Shown: positions 47,386 to 58,979, counted from the first letter of the stretch. The stretch: 64,000 nt of DNA from Psychrobacter immobilis (GCF_904846185.1 NZ_CAJGZQ010000008.1:62001-126000); one strand, 5' to 3'. Numbers and translations: made by a program. Notes: generated by a model from the sequence alone, not told the origin.

Positions 47386-47991
47386 TTAATAACGAAAGTG
47401 TTTGAGAATAGGATAAGCAAATAAGATGTTTTCTTCTTGCGTGCCGCGTCCGATATTGTGAATAATCAGCGGTGTACCATCCGCAGCGACTTTATCGGAG
47501 ACGATACCTGTATGCGGCAAATTGCCATTCGGTAGTCGCCACGTCACCACATCCCCTGCTTGAAAACTGGCTTTATCAGTCGTCGATAATGTCTTTGCGT
47601 GACGCGCAAAAAACACTTCAAGATTGGGCACTCGGCGATGGTCGATATTCTTATCGGTTGATTTCAGCCCCCAAGTCTTTGGATAAGCCGACCAATTTGA
47701 CTTCATATCATGGTTGACTAATTGCTGTAGATCTATATTTTGCAAGCGATAAGCACGGACGATAACATCGGTACAGACGCCAGTTTCTATCGGTACATCA
47801 CCACGCGGAAAATCCAACTTGCGGTAAGCAGGATCATAGCTGGTGGTAATACCGATCTGTTTTTTAGCATCGTGCGCCAGTTTGTCACCATTACTAATAG
47901 GTGCGGCGGCCTGAGTTAGTTGCGCCAAAGTTAATAGGCTAACAAAGACGAGCGATTTAGCAAAAACCTTATAAGTGCCAGTGACTCTCAT
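47386..47991 (-). CDS. Secreted DUF1287 (NlpC/P60-like fold) protein
   Basis: A 201-residue protein with a signal peptide (hydrophobic 10-27, cleavage near TQAAAP). The body fits DUF1287: GVCTDVIVRAYR with the putative nucleophile Cys, DHRRVPNLEVFF, FQAGDVVTWRLP, LPHTGIVSD with a His, and IHNIGRGTQEE. These Cys, His and Asn/His positions suggest a papain-like peptidase or amidase acting in the periplasm, but the family is uncharacterised to my knowledge. A MITE-like element lies directly after the stop. Confidence 0.85.
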   Translation of the reverse strand: MRVTGTYKVFAKSLVFVSLLTLAQLTQAAAPISNGDKLAHDAKKQIGITTSYDPAYRKLDFPRGDVPIETGVCTDVIVRAYRLQNIDLQQLVNHDMKSNWSAYPKTWGLKSTDKNIDHRRVPNLEVFFARHAKTLSTTDKASFQAGDVVTWRLPNGNLPHTGIVSDKVAADGTPLIIHNIGRGTQEENILFAYPILKHFRY

Positions 47992-48106
47992 TTAACAATC
48001 TCTCTATATAATATGCTTAATCGCTCATTTAGCTAATTCTAAATGCTTTACTAGTTGAAAAAGATGAATATTTGCAAACATGTAAACGGCAAAATGATTG
48101 CTTTAC

Positions 48107-48736
48107 TTAAGCATCAACCAACCATCCTTTCTGGGTCGCATAGTCGATATTTTTTGATAGCCAATCATGAATGGGAGGAAAGCTGTCTTTGATAAAAGCA
48201 AGTGCCGCAGTCACTTGCGAGCACGTGACGTTAGCATCAATCCACGTTTTTCCATTGGTATTTAAATTCAATAAAAAAGGCAATAAGCGATCAACCACTC
48301 TGAGCAGCTGGGTTTCATTGCTGCTACCCGTCTCCTGCTCTTCCCAAATCTCATTTAAATCCATGATGCCATTGCCACGCTCAGCTTGCAATCGAGCAAT
48401 GCCCGCACGTTCTTCAATGTGCGCCTCGCTACGACTGTTTGCGAATAAAAACGTATCGCCAGCGTCAATCTCACCCAAGTCATGTACCAACGCCATCTTG
48501 AGTAGTTTTTCATGATTGACATCTAGCTCAAACTGTTCAGCGATAGACCAGCACGCCATGGCTAAATGCCATGAATGTTCGGCAGAGTTTTCTTTGCGTG
48601 TGGTATGCGTCACATAACTACGACGATTGATACGTTTAAGCGCATCAAGCTCTAATAAGAAATGAGTAACATGATCTATATCAATGTTTGAGGCAAGCGT
48701 TGGGTTGGTTAATAAAAGGGATTTTATTGATGGCAT
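48107..48736 (-). CDS. HD-domain phosphohydrolase (YfbR/HDDC2-like)
   Basis: A 209-residue HD-domain protein. The metal site is visible as His54 in ENSAEHSWHLA and His85-Asp86 in ALVHDLGEIDAGD, with a further Asp in RVVDRLLPFLL. The layout matches small HD hydrolases of the 5'-deoxynucleotidase group. Likely role is nucleotide pool control; the substrate is not proven by sequence. Single gene with no clear operon partner. Confidence 0.82.
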   Translation of the reverse strand: MPSIKSLLLTNPTLASNIDIDHVTHFLLELDALKRINRRSYVTHTTRKENSAEHSWHLAMACWSIAEQFELDVNHEKLLKMALVHDLGEIDAGDTFLFANSRSEAHIEERAGIARLQAERGNGIMDLNEIWEEQETGSSNETQLLRVVDRLLPFLLNLNTNGKTWIDANVTCSQVTAALAFIKDSFPPIHDWLSKNIDYATQKGWLVDA

Positions 48737-48862
48737 AAATTTTCTCTTAATTTTTCTACGAATATATAGCGCTTCATTTTACCTTTACGCATAAGCAATT
48801 ATTATACATTTTATGAGCGCTATAAAAGAGCATGCCAACCTATAGCTAATTAGCACCACTAT

Positions 48863-48892
48863 AAAAAATAGCGCTTATGTGAGTAAGCGCTA
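48863..48892 (-). terminator. Terminator after the isochorismatase-like gene
   Basis: TAGCGCTTA (48869-48877) pairs perfectly with TAAGCGCTA (48884-48892). An A tract at 48863-48868 gives U residues in the minus-strand transcript, 24 bp after the stop. Confidence 0.8.
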
Positions 48893-48916
48893 TCGGTTCT
48901 ATTTTGAATAAAAGAG

Positions 48917-49492
48917 CTATTTAATCAAGTTACTAATGGTTTTAAAAGCAGGGTCTTGACTACTACGGCAAAGCTCAAACAGAATGGTTTCAACCGTGGT
49001 AATCACGCCACCAGCACGGCGAATACGGCGAATCGCTTGCTTTTTATCATATGGGAAGCGTGAGCCGACCGCATCACCAATAATAACCGGCTGCATACCA
49101 TTATCTAGCAAATCAAGCGCTGTTTGTAGTACACAGACATGTGTTTCTACGCCAAATAGCAAAACAATACTTCGATTTTGCTGCGCTAAATAATGCCACG
49201 AATCATCATTATCACAAGCGCTAAAAGTGACCTTTTCAAAGCTTTTGGCGTTATCGCCTTCTAATACCTCGCGTATTTCAGGTAGCGTATCGCCGAGCCC
49301 TTTTTTATACTGTTCATTGAGCATGATAGGGATATTCAGTGCTTGTAGACCTTTAATAAGCGTCACTGTTTTTTTGACGATGTTTTCATGGTCATAAATA
49401 TGCGGTGTTAAGCGTTCTTGAACATCGATTATCATCGCTTGGGTATTTTCGCGAGCGATTCGATAGGTACGATCGGTAATCATAGTAGACAT
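48917..49492 (-). CDS. Isochorismatase-like cysteine hydrolase
   Basis: A 191-residue member of the isochorismatase-like family. The Asp-Lys-Cys triad fits: Asp23 in AMIIDVQERL, Lys near 87 (SFEKVTFSA) and Cys120 in FGVETHVCVLQTALDL. The sequence resembles the YcaC-type subgroup, whose true substrates are mostly unknown. AAGGAG lies before the start. A terminator follows the gene. Confidence 0.85.
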   Translation of the reverse strand: MSTMITDRTYRIARENTQAMIIDVQERLTPHIYDHENIVKKTVTLIKGLQALNIPIMLNEQYKKGLGDTLPEIREVLEGDNAKSFEKVTFSACDNDDSWHYLAQQNRSIVLLFGVETHVCVLQTALDLLDNGMQPVIIGDAVGSRFPYDKKQAIRRIRRAGGVITTVETILFELCRSSQDPAFKTISNLIK

Positions 49493-49694
49493 GGCACACT
49501 CCTTGTACGGCTGACTTTATTGTTAAAGGCTATGTTAGTTTTATCATTGATATTGTCTTTATTAGCCTTACTCTTATTTAGTCATAGTTTGCTGAGGGCG
49601 TCAATGGAGATAGTCTCTAATAATGATTAATAACAATTCATCACGTTTGATTCATACTGCTTAGCGTAGGTTTTTGATTATGAATAGCCAATAA

Positions 49695-51413
49695 CTATAT
49701 ATTATGACGCCTAGCATTACGTAATAACGACTGTTTTTGAGTCATAACCATGACCACACCGAGAACAACGCCAAAACATAAGGTTAAAAGATAATACACC
49801 ATATAAATGAGCGTGTTTATAAATGCAAAGAACATGCTGGTTAAAGTAATGATTAATATCGCAGCGATAGTACCGCCGAATAGCTCTCGATATTTTTTAT
49901 TAAAAATCTTAAAGGCCACCAACGGTATCGCGATACCAAACAAGCCAAATGTAGCACCCCAAACACCTGCCATGTCCATATCAAAATATAGCACCCCTAA
50001 AACATTAGCGAAAATACCACATATAAAAAAGGCCATCGCAAAACGTATAGGACCCAATACTTTTTCCAAAATATAACCTGTCGCAAAAAGCATCCCCAGA
50101 CTCATTACTAAATGCATAATTCCTGCATGTACAAAAAGCGATGTCACTACCCGCCAATACTTACCAGCTTGCAGCGCGTCCATCGTCAACCCACCTACAC
50201 TATTTACCTGTCTAGATAAAGGGTCAATGATATCCATACCCATGAATACGGTCAGTATAAATGTACCTATACAGGTCAGTATTAACACCAACGTCGCAGG
50301 TCGCTCTTTATTACTTCTAAACAGAGCTACTAGACTCTTTGATACATCACTTACTGGTGCTCGTTTTTTCACAGGCTTTTGCTTTTGTATATGTTTTCGC
50401 TTTTGTATATGTTTTTGCGTACTTTTCTTTTCTTGACTATCAAACTCTGCTGCGAGAACGAGCAACAAGCACAGCACCATACCAATAAAAAACGAACCAA
50501 ATCCCCAAACAAAATCACGATCTAAACTGTCAGTAAGTAATCCTGTTTCAGGCATCAATACCAAGTGTGGCAAATTAGATTGCCTATTAGCCGTAGAAAT
50601 CGTGTGTAAGTAAGCATTTCTGCTATTTGATGATTTAAGTTTCTTAAAGTAGCTGATATTAGAGAGGTCTTTGGCTTCGTACTTATGGCGCGAGTCGTTA
50701 ATAAACGCTGAGTATTGATGGTCTTTAATACTTTGGTCTGCGCGATTATCGTATTTCGTGTGGTAGCTAGAACCTAGCCAAATATTATCAGCAGCTATAA
50801 ATGGCGTCGCAATGTAATAATCAATATGCAATGTTGAGTCAAAATTTCGTCCACTGACTACTTGTGTTTCTATATAAGAAACGCTCTCTAATTTGAGTGG
50901 CTCAAAATCATTTACTCTGAAATACTTTTGCTTTGGATAATGACGAATATCATTCAAGCTATTTACTTCAATAACTTCGTAGGCAGCTTTAGACAAATAG
51001 TTTTGGCTGAGAACGAGCGGTATCACTAATGCTAGAACCATCGTTATAAAAAAGTAGCCTGAACTACTGCGCTTAACCCACTTTAAGGTTAAAAGCTCAT
51101 ACCTCGGCCACATCCAAATACTAACGACTAAAACAGATAAGAGAAAAGGAATACCAAAATCCCAATAGCCCTCCTTTAAAGGTAGAACATCTAGATAAAT
51201 ATCAAGCAACCAGCGTAAAGCCCCAAAAAGCAGAATAGTCAGGATACTAAGACCTAAATATGGCAAGAATACTTGCTTTAGTTTTAGCTTGATCGATTCT
51301 TTAGCGCTTAGGCTTTGTGTTCGCTTCTGTTTATCCCTTTTGCTTACTCTTTTTTTGTTTCTGCTTCTATTTTTATTCTTATACCTATACTGGCTTTGCT
51401 TATTATTATCCAT
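49695..51413 (-). CDS. Rhomboid-like membrane protein predicted to be catalytically inactive
   Basis: A 572-residue membrane protein. Residues 1-45 are strongly basic; membrane segments follow near 50-68, 85-103 and 117-135; residues about 138-300 form a soluble, probably extracytoplasmic domain; then a segment near 307-325, a basic linker and a C-terminal rhomboid domain (about 370-560). The WR motif (GKYWRVVTSLFVH) and HLVM are kept. The catalytic GxSG is replaced by GVWG (Trp485, codon at 49959-49961), the oxyanion Asn of TM2 by Ser (HLVMSLGM), and no His is found in the last segment (NTLIYMVYYLLTLCFG). This argues for a pseudoprotease. Confidence 0.75.
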   Translation of the reverse strand: MDNNKQSQYRYKNKNRSRNKKRVSKRDKQKRTQSLSAKESIKLKLKQVFLPYLGLSILTILLFGALRWLLDIYLDVLPLKEGYWDFGIPFLLSVLVVSIWMWPRYELLTLKWVKRSSSGYFFITMVLALVIPLVLSQNYLSKAAYEVIEVNSLNDIRHYPKQKYFRVNDFEPLKLESVSYIETQVVSGRNFDSTLHIDYYIATPFIAADNIWLGSSYHTKYDNRADQSIKDHQYSAFINDSRHKYEAKDLSNISYFKKLKSSNSRNAYLHTISTANRQSNLPHLVLMPETGLLTDSLDRDFVWGFGSFFIGMVLCLLLVLAAEFDSQEKKSTQKHIQKRKHIQKQKPVKKRAPVSDVSKSLVALFRSNKERPATLVLILTCIGTFILTVFMGMDIIDPLSRQVNSVGGLTMDALQAGKYWRVVTSLFVHAGIMHLVMSLGMLFATGYILEKVLGPIRFAMAFFICGIFANVLGVLYFDMDMAGVWGATFGLFGIAIPLVAFKIFNKKYRELFGGTIAAILIITLTSMFFAFINTLIYMVYYLLTLCFGVVLGVVMVMTQKQSLLRNARRHNI

Positions 51414-51530
51414 GCACTATCACCATTCATTTATAGTAAACCAAATTCTAATTTTGATAGCCTTTTTTACTCAACCAATAATGGTATGCTGGGGTTTAGC
51501 ATAATTACTTATATTATTTTACTGTAGGCA

Positions 51531-51565
51531 CAAAAAAGCGCCTCCAACATTAAGTGAGAGACGCT
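51531..51565 (-). terminator. Terminator after fadA
   Basis: AGCGCCTC (51537-51544) pairs with GAGACGCT (51558-51565) with one G-U pair; an A tract at 51532-51537 gives a U tract on the minus strand. It lies about 84 bp after the fadA stop. Confidence 0.7.
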
Positions 51566-51648
51566 CATTTTACAAGACATTAGTGCAAATTTAATCGACA
51601 AATATCAGCTTTATTAATATTTACTGCTATTTGGAGATTAGATAAAAA

Positions 51649-52866
<1,218 letters not shown>

Positions 52867-53079
52867 TTAGTGCTATTACTTCGTCAATCTCACTTGAAGT
52901 ACAATACGTACCTCTGCGCTCGATTTCCTTGTACTAGCATTAAGTGAAGCCAACTATAATCGTACGTGTGCTATTAAAGATTTGTTATTAAAAAATAGTG
53001 CCATTAAATATAAATAGATTAATAGCTCTCACCCTCAAACAGCACACTTACTGCACTTCATCTTAGTAATGACTGCCTA

Positions 53080-55239
53080 TTACGCAGTTGCGTAAAAGGT
53101 CTCGCCCGCTGCTGCCATGTCGCGAATCTTCTGCGGGGCTTCATAAGCTTTACCAAGGTAGGCGTATTTTTCACACAGTGCCAAGTAGTTATCTAGACCC
53201 ATTTGGTCGATATAACGGCAAGGTCCACCGCGGAATGGCGGGAAGCCAACACCCATAATCATCGCCATATCAGCTTCTGATGGCGTGCTGACGATGTTGT
53301 CTTCTAGGCAACGGACAGTTTCATTACAGAAAGCCAGCATAGTGCGGTCAATAATCGCTTGATCTTCAAATTCTTGCTTTTCGCTATCTGTGGTGGTTTT
53401 TAGTAGCTCATAAGTGGCTTCATCGGCAACTTTCTTTGGCTTGCCGCGCTTGTCCATTTCATACTTATAGAAACCAACGCCGTTTTTCTGACCTAAGCGT
53501 TTGTTTTCATATAAAAGCTCAATCGCGCCTTTATAATCAGGCTTCATGCGATCAGGGAAACCTTCTGCCATCACTTCTGCGCCATGAACACCGGTATCTA
53601 AACCAACCACGTCGATTAGATAAGCAGGACCCATCGGCCAGCCGAATTTTTCCATGACTTTATCGACATGAGCAAAGTCCGCACCTTGCTTAAGTAGCAA
53701 ATCAAAAGCACCAAAGTATGGGAACAATACGCGGTTCACTAAGAAACCTGGGCAGTCATTAACCACAACTGGCACTTTGCCCATTTTAGACGCTAGCGCA
53801 ACAGTCGTCGCAATCGCTTCTTCAGAGGATTTCTCACCGCGGATAACTTCAACCAATGGCATACGATGTACTGGGTTAAAGAAATGCATACCAACGAAGT
53901 TTTCTGGACGCTCAAGTGCTTCAGCCAAGAATGTAATAGAGATAGTCGAGGTGTTTGACGCTAAGATACAATCGTCTTTTACTAAGCTTTCAACTTCTTT
54001 TAGTACCGCACGCTTCACGTTTGGATTTTCTACCACTGCTTCGATAACGATATCAGTCTCAGCAAAATCGCCATAATTCAAAGTAGGACGGATACGGCTT
54101 AAGGTTTCACCCATTTTTGCTGGGGTCATTTTGCCGCGATCGACCATTTTACCCAGTAATTTGCTGGCTTCGCCCATACCAAGGTCTAATTGCTCAGACT
54201 TGATGTCTTTCATGATGATTGGCAAGCCTTTACTGGCTGCCTGATAAGCGATACCGCCGCCCATGATACCAGCGCCTAGTACAGCTGCTTCATTGATCTC
54301 ATGTGCTTTTTTGCTGTGCTGTTTGGCTAATTTTTTAACCAACTGATCGCTTAAGAATAAACCGACCAAGCTTTCTGCTTGTGGGGTTTTCGCCGCTTTT
54401 GCAAAACCAGCCGCTTCTACTTCGATTGCTTTATCACGTGGTAAGTTAACGTGTTTTTCCATCGCAGCGATAGCAAGTGCTGGCGCAGGATATTGCTTAG
54501 GATTGGCTTTGGCAAAGATCATACCTTTAGCGCTGTTAAACGCCATCGCTTGCTCAAGCTGATTTAATTTAACTGGATTCAGCTTCTCTTCACGCTTCGC
54601 TTTCCAATCAAGCTCACCTGAGATACATTTTTTGACCAAATCAATAGCAGCATCTTGCAAATCATCAGCAGCAACAGTCGCATCAACCAAGCCCAGTTTT
54701 AGCGCATCAAGTGGTTTCTTTGGTGTACCAGTCGCAATCAGCTCAAGCGCATTGTCGATACCAATCACACGCGTCGTACGAACCGTACCACCAAAACCTG
54801 GGAAGATACCCAGTTGGGTTTCTGGTAGACCTATGATGGCTTTGTCGCTCATGACGCGATATTCACAAACCAAGGTCATCTCACAACCACCGCCAAGTGC
54901 CGCGCCATTGATGGCCGCTACTTTCGGGAAAGGCAGGTCTTCAAAGCGGTTAAAGGCGTCATTGATACCTACGACCCAATCTTTAATCTCGCTTTCTGGC
55001 TTTTTAAAAGAGCCAACGAATTCTGTGATATCAGCACCAGCGATAAAGACGCCTTTACCTGAGGTCACGATTAAACCTTTGACGTCGTCGGCTTTTTCTA
55101 AAGCAGTAACCGCTTCACCAAATTGCTTATTGGTTTCAGCATCAAACTTGTTCACGCTCTCATTTTCGGCGTTGTACTGCATGTTGGCGATGCCATCCTC
55201 TAGCATTGTCACCGTGATGCGATTTCCTTGGTATACCAT
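53080..55239 (-). CDS. fadB: Fatty acid oxidation complex alpha subunit
   Basis: Multifunctional enoyl-CoA hydratase and 3-hydroxyacyl-CoA dehydrogenase. Residues about 1-190 are a crotonase domain with [22 protein letters not shown] and [15 protein letters not shown]. From about 315 comes the dehydrogenase with [41 protein letters not shown] and [12 protein letters not shown]. The 719 residues match FadB (729). The intergenic region before it contains tandem repeats. It acts with fadA. Confidence 0.97.
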   Translation of the reverse strand: MVYQGNRITVTMLEDGIANMQYNAENESVNKFDAETNKQFGEAVTALEKADDVKGLIVTSGKGVFIAGADITEFVGSFKKPESEIKDWVVGINDAFNRFEDLPFPKVAAINGAALGGGCEMTLVCEYRVMSDKAIIGLPETQLGIFPGFGGTVRTTRVIGIDNALELIATGTPKKPLDALKLGLVDATVAADDLQDAAIDLVKKCISGELDWKAKREEKLNPVKLNQLEQAMAFNSAKGMIFAKANPKQYPAPALAIAAMEKHVNLPRDKAIEVEAAGFAKAAKTPQAESLVGLFLSDQLVKKLAKQHSKKAHEINEAAVLGAGIMGGGIAYQAASKGLPIIMKDIKSEQLDLGMGEASKLLGKMVDRGKMTPAKMGETLSRIRPTLNYGDFAETDIVIEAVVENPNVKRAVLKEVESLVKDDCILASNTSTISITFLAEALERPENFVGMHFFNPVHRMPLVEVIRGEKSSEEAIATTVALASKMGKVPVVVNDCPGFLVNRVLFPYFGAFDLLLKQGADFAHVDKVMEKFGWPMGPAYLIDVVGLDTGVHGAEVMAEGFPDRMKPDYKGAIELLYENKRLGQKNGVGFYKYEMDKRGKPKKVADEATYELLKTTTDSEKQEFEDQAIIDRTMLAFCNETVRCLEDNIVSTPSEADMAMIMGVGFPPFRGGPCRYIDQMGLDNYLALCEKYAYLGKAYEAPQKIRDMAAAGETFYATA

Positions 55240-56011
55240 TTGAAACTCCTTGCTATATAACGAAAGCTACGTTTTAAAATTAAAAGTTTTAAAATTAAAG
55301 GTCATAGCCAGTTATTGTTAGTAAAACGAGTAATAACACTGCCAATATACTGTGTTATAAAGTCAGTATAGAGTAAGCAGTGAAGATGTCTTTATTATCC
55401 AGCGTTTATGTTTCTATATTTATTTTTTATGCTTAACATTACCGCGTTAGCACAAGTGAATACGGCGCTTCATTTATATATATTGTGACCAGTACTGATA
55501 TTGAACATACTAACATTAAAAATATGGACTGAGAGTTGAGCAAATTTTTCGCTGAAATAAGCACGCAAACCTCTAGCCCTAAATTATCAGATCATTTTTA
55601 CGCCAATTAGTGTAGGGGATTATGCCCCTAACTGTCACAAGCTAATACCATACTCACAAGTCACTCTTAAATCAGCAGCAGCCCTTTACCTGACTAGTAA
55701 TGTGCTTTAAGTGACGGTTTGTATACTGAAATTGTATACTAAAAATTCGTCTTTTAAAGATTATAATGACAGATGCTTATCCTCACACGCCGTCACACGC
55801 TTAACGTGATTCTTTATCAAAACATATCCACTAACTAAGTTAAATCACCAATACGTAACGAGGGCTTGTTGCATTATTTCGGAGTGCTTAATACAATTTT
55901 TAACAGTAAGCTGCAAAAATATGGCATTGATGATGCTCACCCCATAAGCTATATAATCTATCATGCTACACTAGCGATATTTTTATTATTCACCTGATAA
56001 ATGGTTGGGTT
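55240..56011. other. Long divergent control region between fadB and ispA
   Basis: About 772 bp without a plausible gene. It contains a tandem 15-bp repeat just before fadB (55271-55285 and 55286-55300, one mismatch), a tandem 13-bp repeat (TTGTATACTGAAA at 55719-55731 and TTGTATACTAAAA at 55732-55744), and a short hairpin TAGGGG/CCCCTA (55613-55630). A TATAAT at 55952-55957 with TTGATG at 55927-55932 (spacer 19) could be a weak ispA promoter. Confidence 0.45.
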
Positions 56012-57121
56012 ATGACTGTTTCTTCTACGCCAAGCTTTATACCTGAAAGCCTTATGCCTTCAAGACTTGTATCTTTTACTAGCTTTAATAACAACACCGA
56101 GCAATTTCATAGCGCCGTGCGCGCGCAACTTGCACAAGATATCGACGTGCTGTTTGCGTATGCCAACCTGCCAAGCCCGTTGATTGATGCCTGTCGTTAT
56201 GTGATGACCGGTCAAGGTAAATTGGTGCGTCCACTATTGGTTGCCAGTGCCTTTGATAGTGTTAATCACACTAATATTAATGATAATACAAACGATGCTG
56301 ATAAAAACCCTGATAAAGAAGCTAAGCAAATTCAGCAAAATAGCGATTTGGAGTCGCTATTAGAAAACGACTCCGATTATGATATGGCGCGCCGTGCGGC
56401 ATTGGCGGTGGAGCTGCTGCATACCTATTCATTGGTACATGATGACTTGCCATGTATGGACGATGATGACTTGCGCCGTGGTCAGCCAACGGCTCATATC
56501 GTCTTTGAAGAATCGACCGCCCTACTCGCTGGCGACGTATTGCAAACATTAGCCTTTGAAGTATTGACCGCGGAGTTGCCCACTTTTGTACCCTTTGATT
56601 CAGCTATCGCCAGCCAGCTCATCGCAATATTTGCGCCACGTGCACGGCGTATGGTTTCTGGTCAAATGCTTGACTTGAACGCTGAGGCTAGTGCTAATAT
56701 TTCACAAAGCGATCTAGAAGCTATCCACCGTGATAAAACAGGCGCATTGATTGAAGCCGCTATGCTTATGGGCGGCATCTGTGCTGGTGCGACCGCTCCG
56801 CAGCGTATGGCATTACAGGAGTGCGCCCAGCATATTGGTCTGGCTTTTCAGGTTCAAGACGATATTTTAGATGTGACGACTAGCACCGATACCCTTGGCA
56901 AACCTGCTGGCAGCGATGAAAAATTAGACAAATCTACCTATGTGAAATTGATGGGTGTCGAAGACGCGACCAGCTATGCGCAATCGCTATTTAATGATGG
57001 ACGTGCAGCCATCATTCGTGAACTGAGTCTTTATGAATCAAGCGGTAGCGAGCTTGGCAATGACGCAAACAACGATGCTTTACTGGCATTAATAGAATGG
57101 CTATGGGCACGTAAAAAATAG
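56012..57121 (+). CDS. ispA: Short-chain polyprenyl (farnesyl-type) diphosphate synthase
   Basis: Condenses isopentenyl diphosphate units to make farnesyl (or geranylgeranyl) diphosphate. The first Asp-rich motif DDLPCMDDDDLRRG and the second FQVQDDILDVT are intact, and TGQGKLVRPLLV is typical of the family. The 369 residues exceed the E. coli IspA length (299) because of an N-terminal tail and an Asn/Asp/Lys-rich insertion (about 90-125). Chain-length specificity is not certain. The DUF72 gene follows 41 bp downstream. Confidence 0.88.
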   Translation: MTVSSTPSFIPESLMPSRLVSFTSFNNNTEQFHSAVRAQLAQDIDVLFAYANLPSPLIDACRYVMTGQGKLVRPLLVASAFDSVNHTNINDNTNDADKNPDKEAKQIQQNSDLESLLENDSDYDMARRAALAVELLHTYSLVHDDLPCMDDDDLRRGQPTAHIVFEESTALLAGDVLQTLAFEVLTAELPTFVPFDSAIASQLIAIFAPRARRMVSGQMLDLNAEASANISQSDLEAIHRDKTGALIEAAMLMGGICAGATAPQRMALQECAQHIGLAFQVQDDILDVTTSTDTLGKPAGSDEKLDKSTYVKLMGVEDATSYAQSLFNDGRAAIIRELSLYESSGSELGNDANNDALLALIEWLWARKK

Positions 57122-57162
57122 CCAAAAATTTAATCATCAAAGAACGGCAGTGAGTGGTCAAC

Positions 57163-57981
57163 ATGGACAGTAACCCTATCCCGTGTATCTACCTTGGCAC
57201 TGGCGGCTATAGCGATACCGACTTACTCGGTACGCTGTATCCAACTGGCACCAAAAAAACGGACTTCTTACGCGAGTACGCCAAGCAATATAGTGCAGTA
57301 GAAATCAACAGTACCTTTTATGCCCCTATCGGACAGAAAGCCTTTACAGGTATGGTCAATAAAGCCTATGCCGAAGCGAATAGCCAATTGAAATTTGCCG
57401 TCAAGCTTCATCAAGACTTCACTCATGCGCGTAAAGGTACTGCCGAACACGCGCAAGCATTTTTAAATGCCCTATCCCCGCTTATCGAAGCCAATGCTCT
57501 AGCGCCACTACTATTACAATTTCCCCATGGCTTTGATCGTACTCGTGAGCATCGTCTATATTTGGCTAATCTCGTTAGTTGGTTCAAAGACTATCCACTC
57601 GCCATTGAGTTCCGTCATAATGGCTGGCATACGCCGCAAGTGGTCGATAGCTTCGTCAAGCAAGGTTTGATTTGGTGTAGCGTTGATTATCCCAAAGTCA
57701 GCGGTCTACCGCCATCACGATTGATATTTACCGAGCGAACTGGCTATCTACGGATGCATGGTAATAATCTGAACTGGTGGGATGCGATGAGTGCTGCTGA
57801 CCGTCATGATTATCGCTACAGTGAAGCTGAGATGAATGACTGGGCGCAAGCGATTGCCAATCAGCATCAGCATTTTGATACGCTCTATATTTTCTTTCAA
57901 AATACCGTTAATGCGCATGCTTATTATAATATTGCGATGTTGAGGGAAGCGTTGGGTAAGTTTGGGTTTGAGGTGTTGTAG
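57163..57981 (+). CDS. DUF72 family protein
   Basis: A 272-residue member of the widespread DUF72 (YecE-like) TIM-barrel family, function unknown. Signature segments are YLGTGGYSDTDLLGTLYP, AVEINSTFYA, FAVKLHQDFTH, LLLQFPHGFDRT, IEFRHNGWH and the C-terminal YIFFQNTVNAHAYYNI. I start at ATG 57163, with GAGTGG upstream; a GTG nine bases earlier is also possible. It is probably co-transcribed with ispA. Confidence 0.88.
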   Translation: MDSNPIPCIYLGTGGYSDTDLLGTLYPTGTKKTDFLREYAKQYSAVEINSTFYAPIGQKAFTGMVNKAYAEANSQLKFAVKLHQDFTHARKGTAEHAQAFLNALSPLIEANALAPLLLQFPHGFDRTREHRLYLANLVSWFKDYPLAIEFRHNGWHTPQVVDSFVKQGLIWCSVDYPKVSGLPPSRLIFTERTGYLRMHGNNLNWWDAMSAADRHDYRYSEAEMNDWAQAIANQHQHFDTLYIFFQNTVNAHAYYNIAMLREALGKFGFEVL

Positions 57982-58161
57982 CACTACTCCCCACGCTGTA
58001 TATCAGAGGGTTTAACTAACTCTAGTTTAGATGAAAATCTATATTTTTAGGTTATTGTAGCTTCTTAGAAACATAGTAGAAAAGTTAGCTTGGGAACTTA
58101 AATCCACCCTTTTACTGCTGTAAAAAGCTGCCATTTATCACTATAGTAAAGAGTCGTTCTT

Positions 58162-58935
58162 ATGAGAAAAAACCTTATAGTGTTTTTAGGATTAGGTACA
58201 ATTTCTTTTATTCTTATTATATATTTATTTCTGATAAACCCTAATGTAGCGAATATTATCGACGTAGATAGTGAAAATAATCAGCAAAAAGCCTACAAAG
58301 CTTTTGGTTTAGAAGAAGAGGATATGGGCATACACTACATCAAATTATCTAACCTAATAGAATCTGAAAGAAACGAAGCCTTAACTGCATTAAAAAATTT
58401 GAAAACTACTGGCAGCCTTAGTGGTGGCATACAGACAACAGAGTTTGATGAGACAATGATTGGTGAGGCTAAGAATAACTTCCAAGCCCTAGATGAAGAT
58501 ATCAATAAAGCTAAATATAAATTAACATTCGAGCCAGTTCTCTTAGATAATTTTTATAATAGTAAGTTGGTAGGTTTGAATAGCTCTGGCATATTAGCTA
58601 ATAACAAATACAATATATTTTATCAGGTCTACGATATCAATAATGGTCAATCTGTTATTGAGCTCACAGAACATTATATACCTAAAAACGGTTCCGTCAG
58701 GCTAACAGTGATTGAGGATTTCTTGAACGATAAAGTCAATGATAAGCCTGCAAGACTAGAAAGCCTATATTCTGATAGACAAGAGCTTTTATACAATTTT
58801 AGCTGGCAAAATAACCAACGCTATTATGAATTAAATACTAAAAAGCTATCATTAATTTCTGTAAGAGAAATCGCAAACTTCATTGATTTAAGTTCCACTA
58901 AAATACAACTATTAGATGAGAAAGAACCTAACTAA
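58162..58935 (+). CDS. Orphan protein with one N-terminal membrane segment
   Basis: A 257-residue protein I do not recognise. Residues 5-26 are a strong membrane segment or uncleaved signal anchor; the rest is soluble, polar and likely extracytoplasmic, with a Glu/Asn/Lys-rich composition, SGGIQTTEFDETMIGEA near 90 and an aromatic NFSWQNNQRYYELNTKK near 220. No cysteine is visible after the anchor. The gene is clearly AT-richer than its neighbours, which hints at recent acquisition. A ribosome binding site before the ATG is weak (AAGAG). It ends at a terminator shared with sodB. Confidence 0.6.
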   Translation: MRKNLIVFLGLGTISFILIIYLFLINPNVANIIDVDSENNQQKAYKAFGLEEEDMGIHYIKLSNLIESERNEALTALKNLKTTGSLSGGIQTTEFDETMIGEAKNNFQALDEDINKAKYKLTFEPVLLDNFYNSKLVGLNSSGILANNKYNIFYQVYDINNGQSVIELTEHYIPKNGSVRLTVIEDFLNDKVNDKPARLESLYSDRQELLYNFSWQNNQRYYELNTKKLSLISVREIANFIDLSSTKIQLLDEKEPN

Positions 58936-58979
58936 TTAGACAATCCCAAAAGAGCCATTTTTTATATAAATCCAAACCA

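Noticed and set aside
54632-55243. A 203-codon plus-strand frame antisense to fadB
   Set aside because: Long but Ser/Pro-rich and fully explained as the complement of fadB codon usage.
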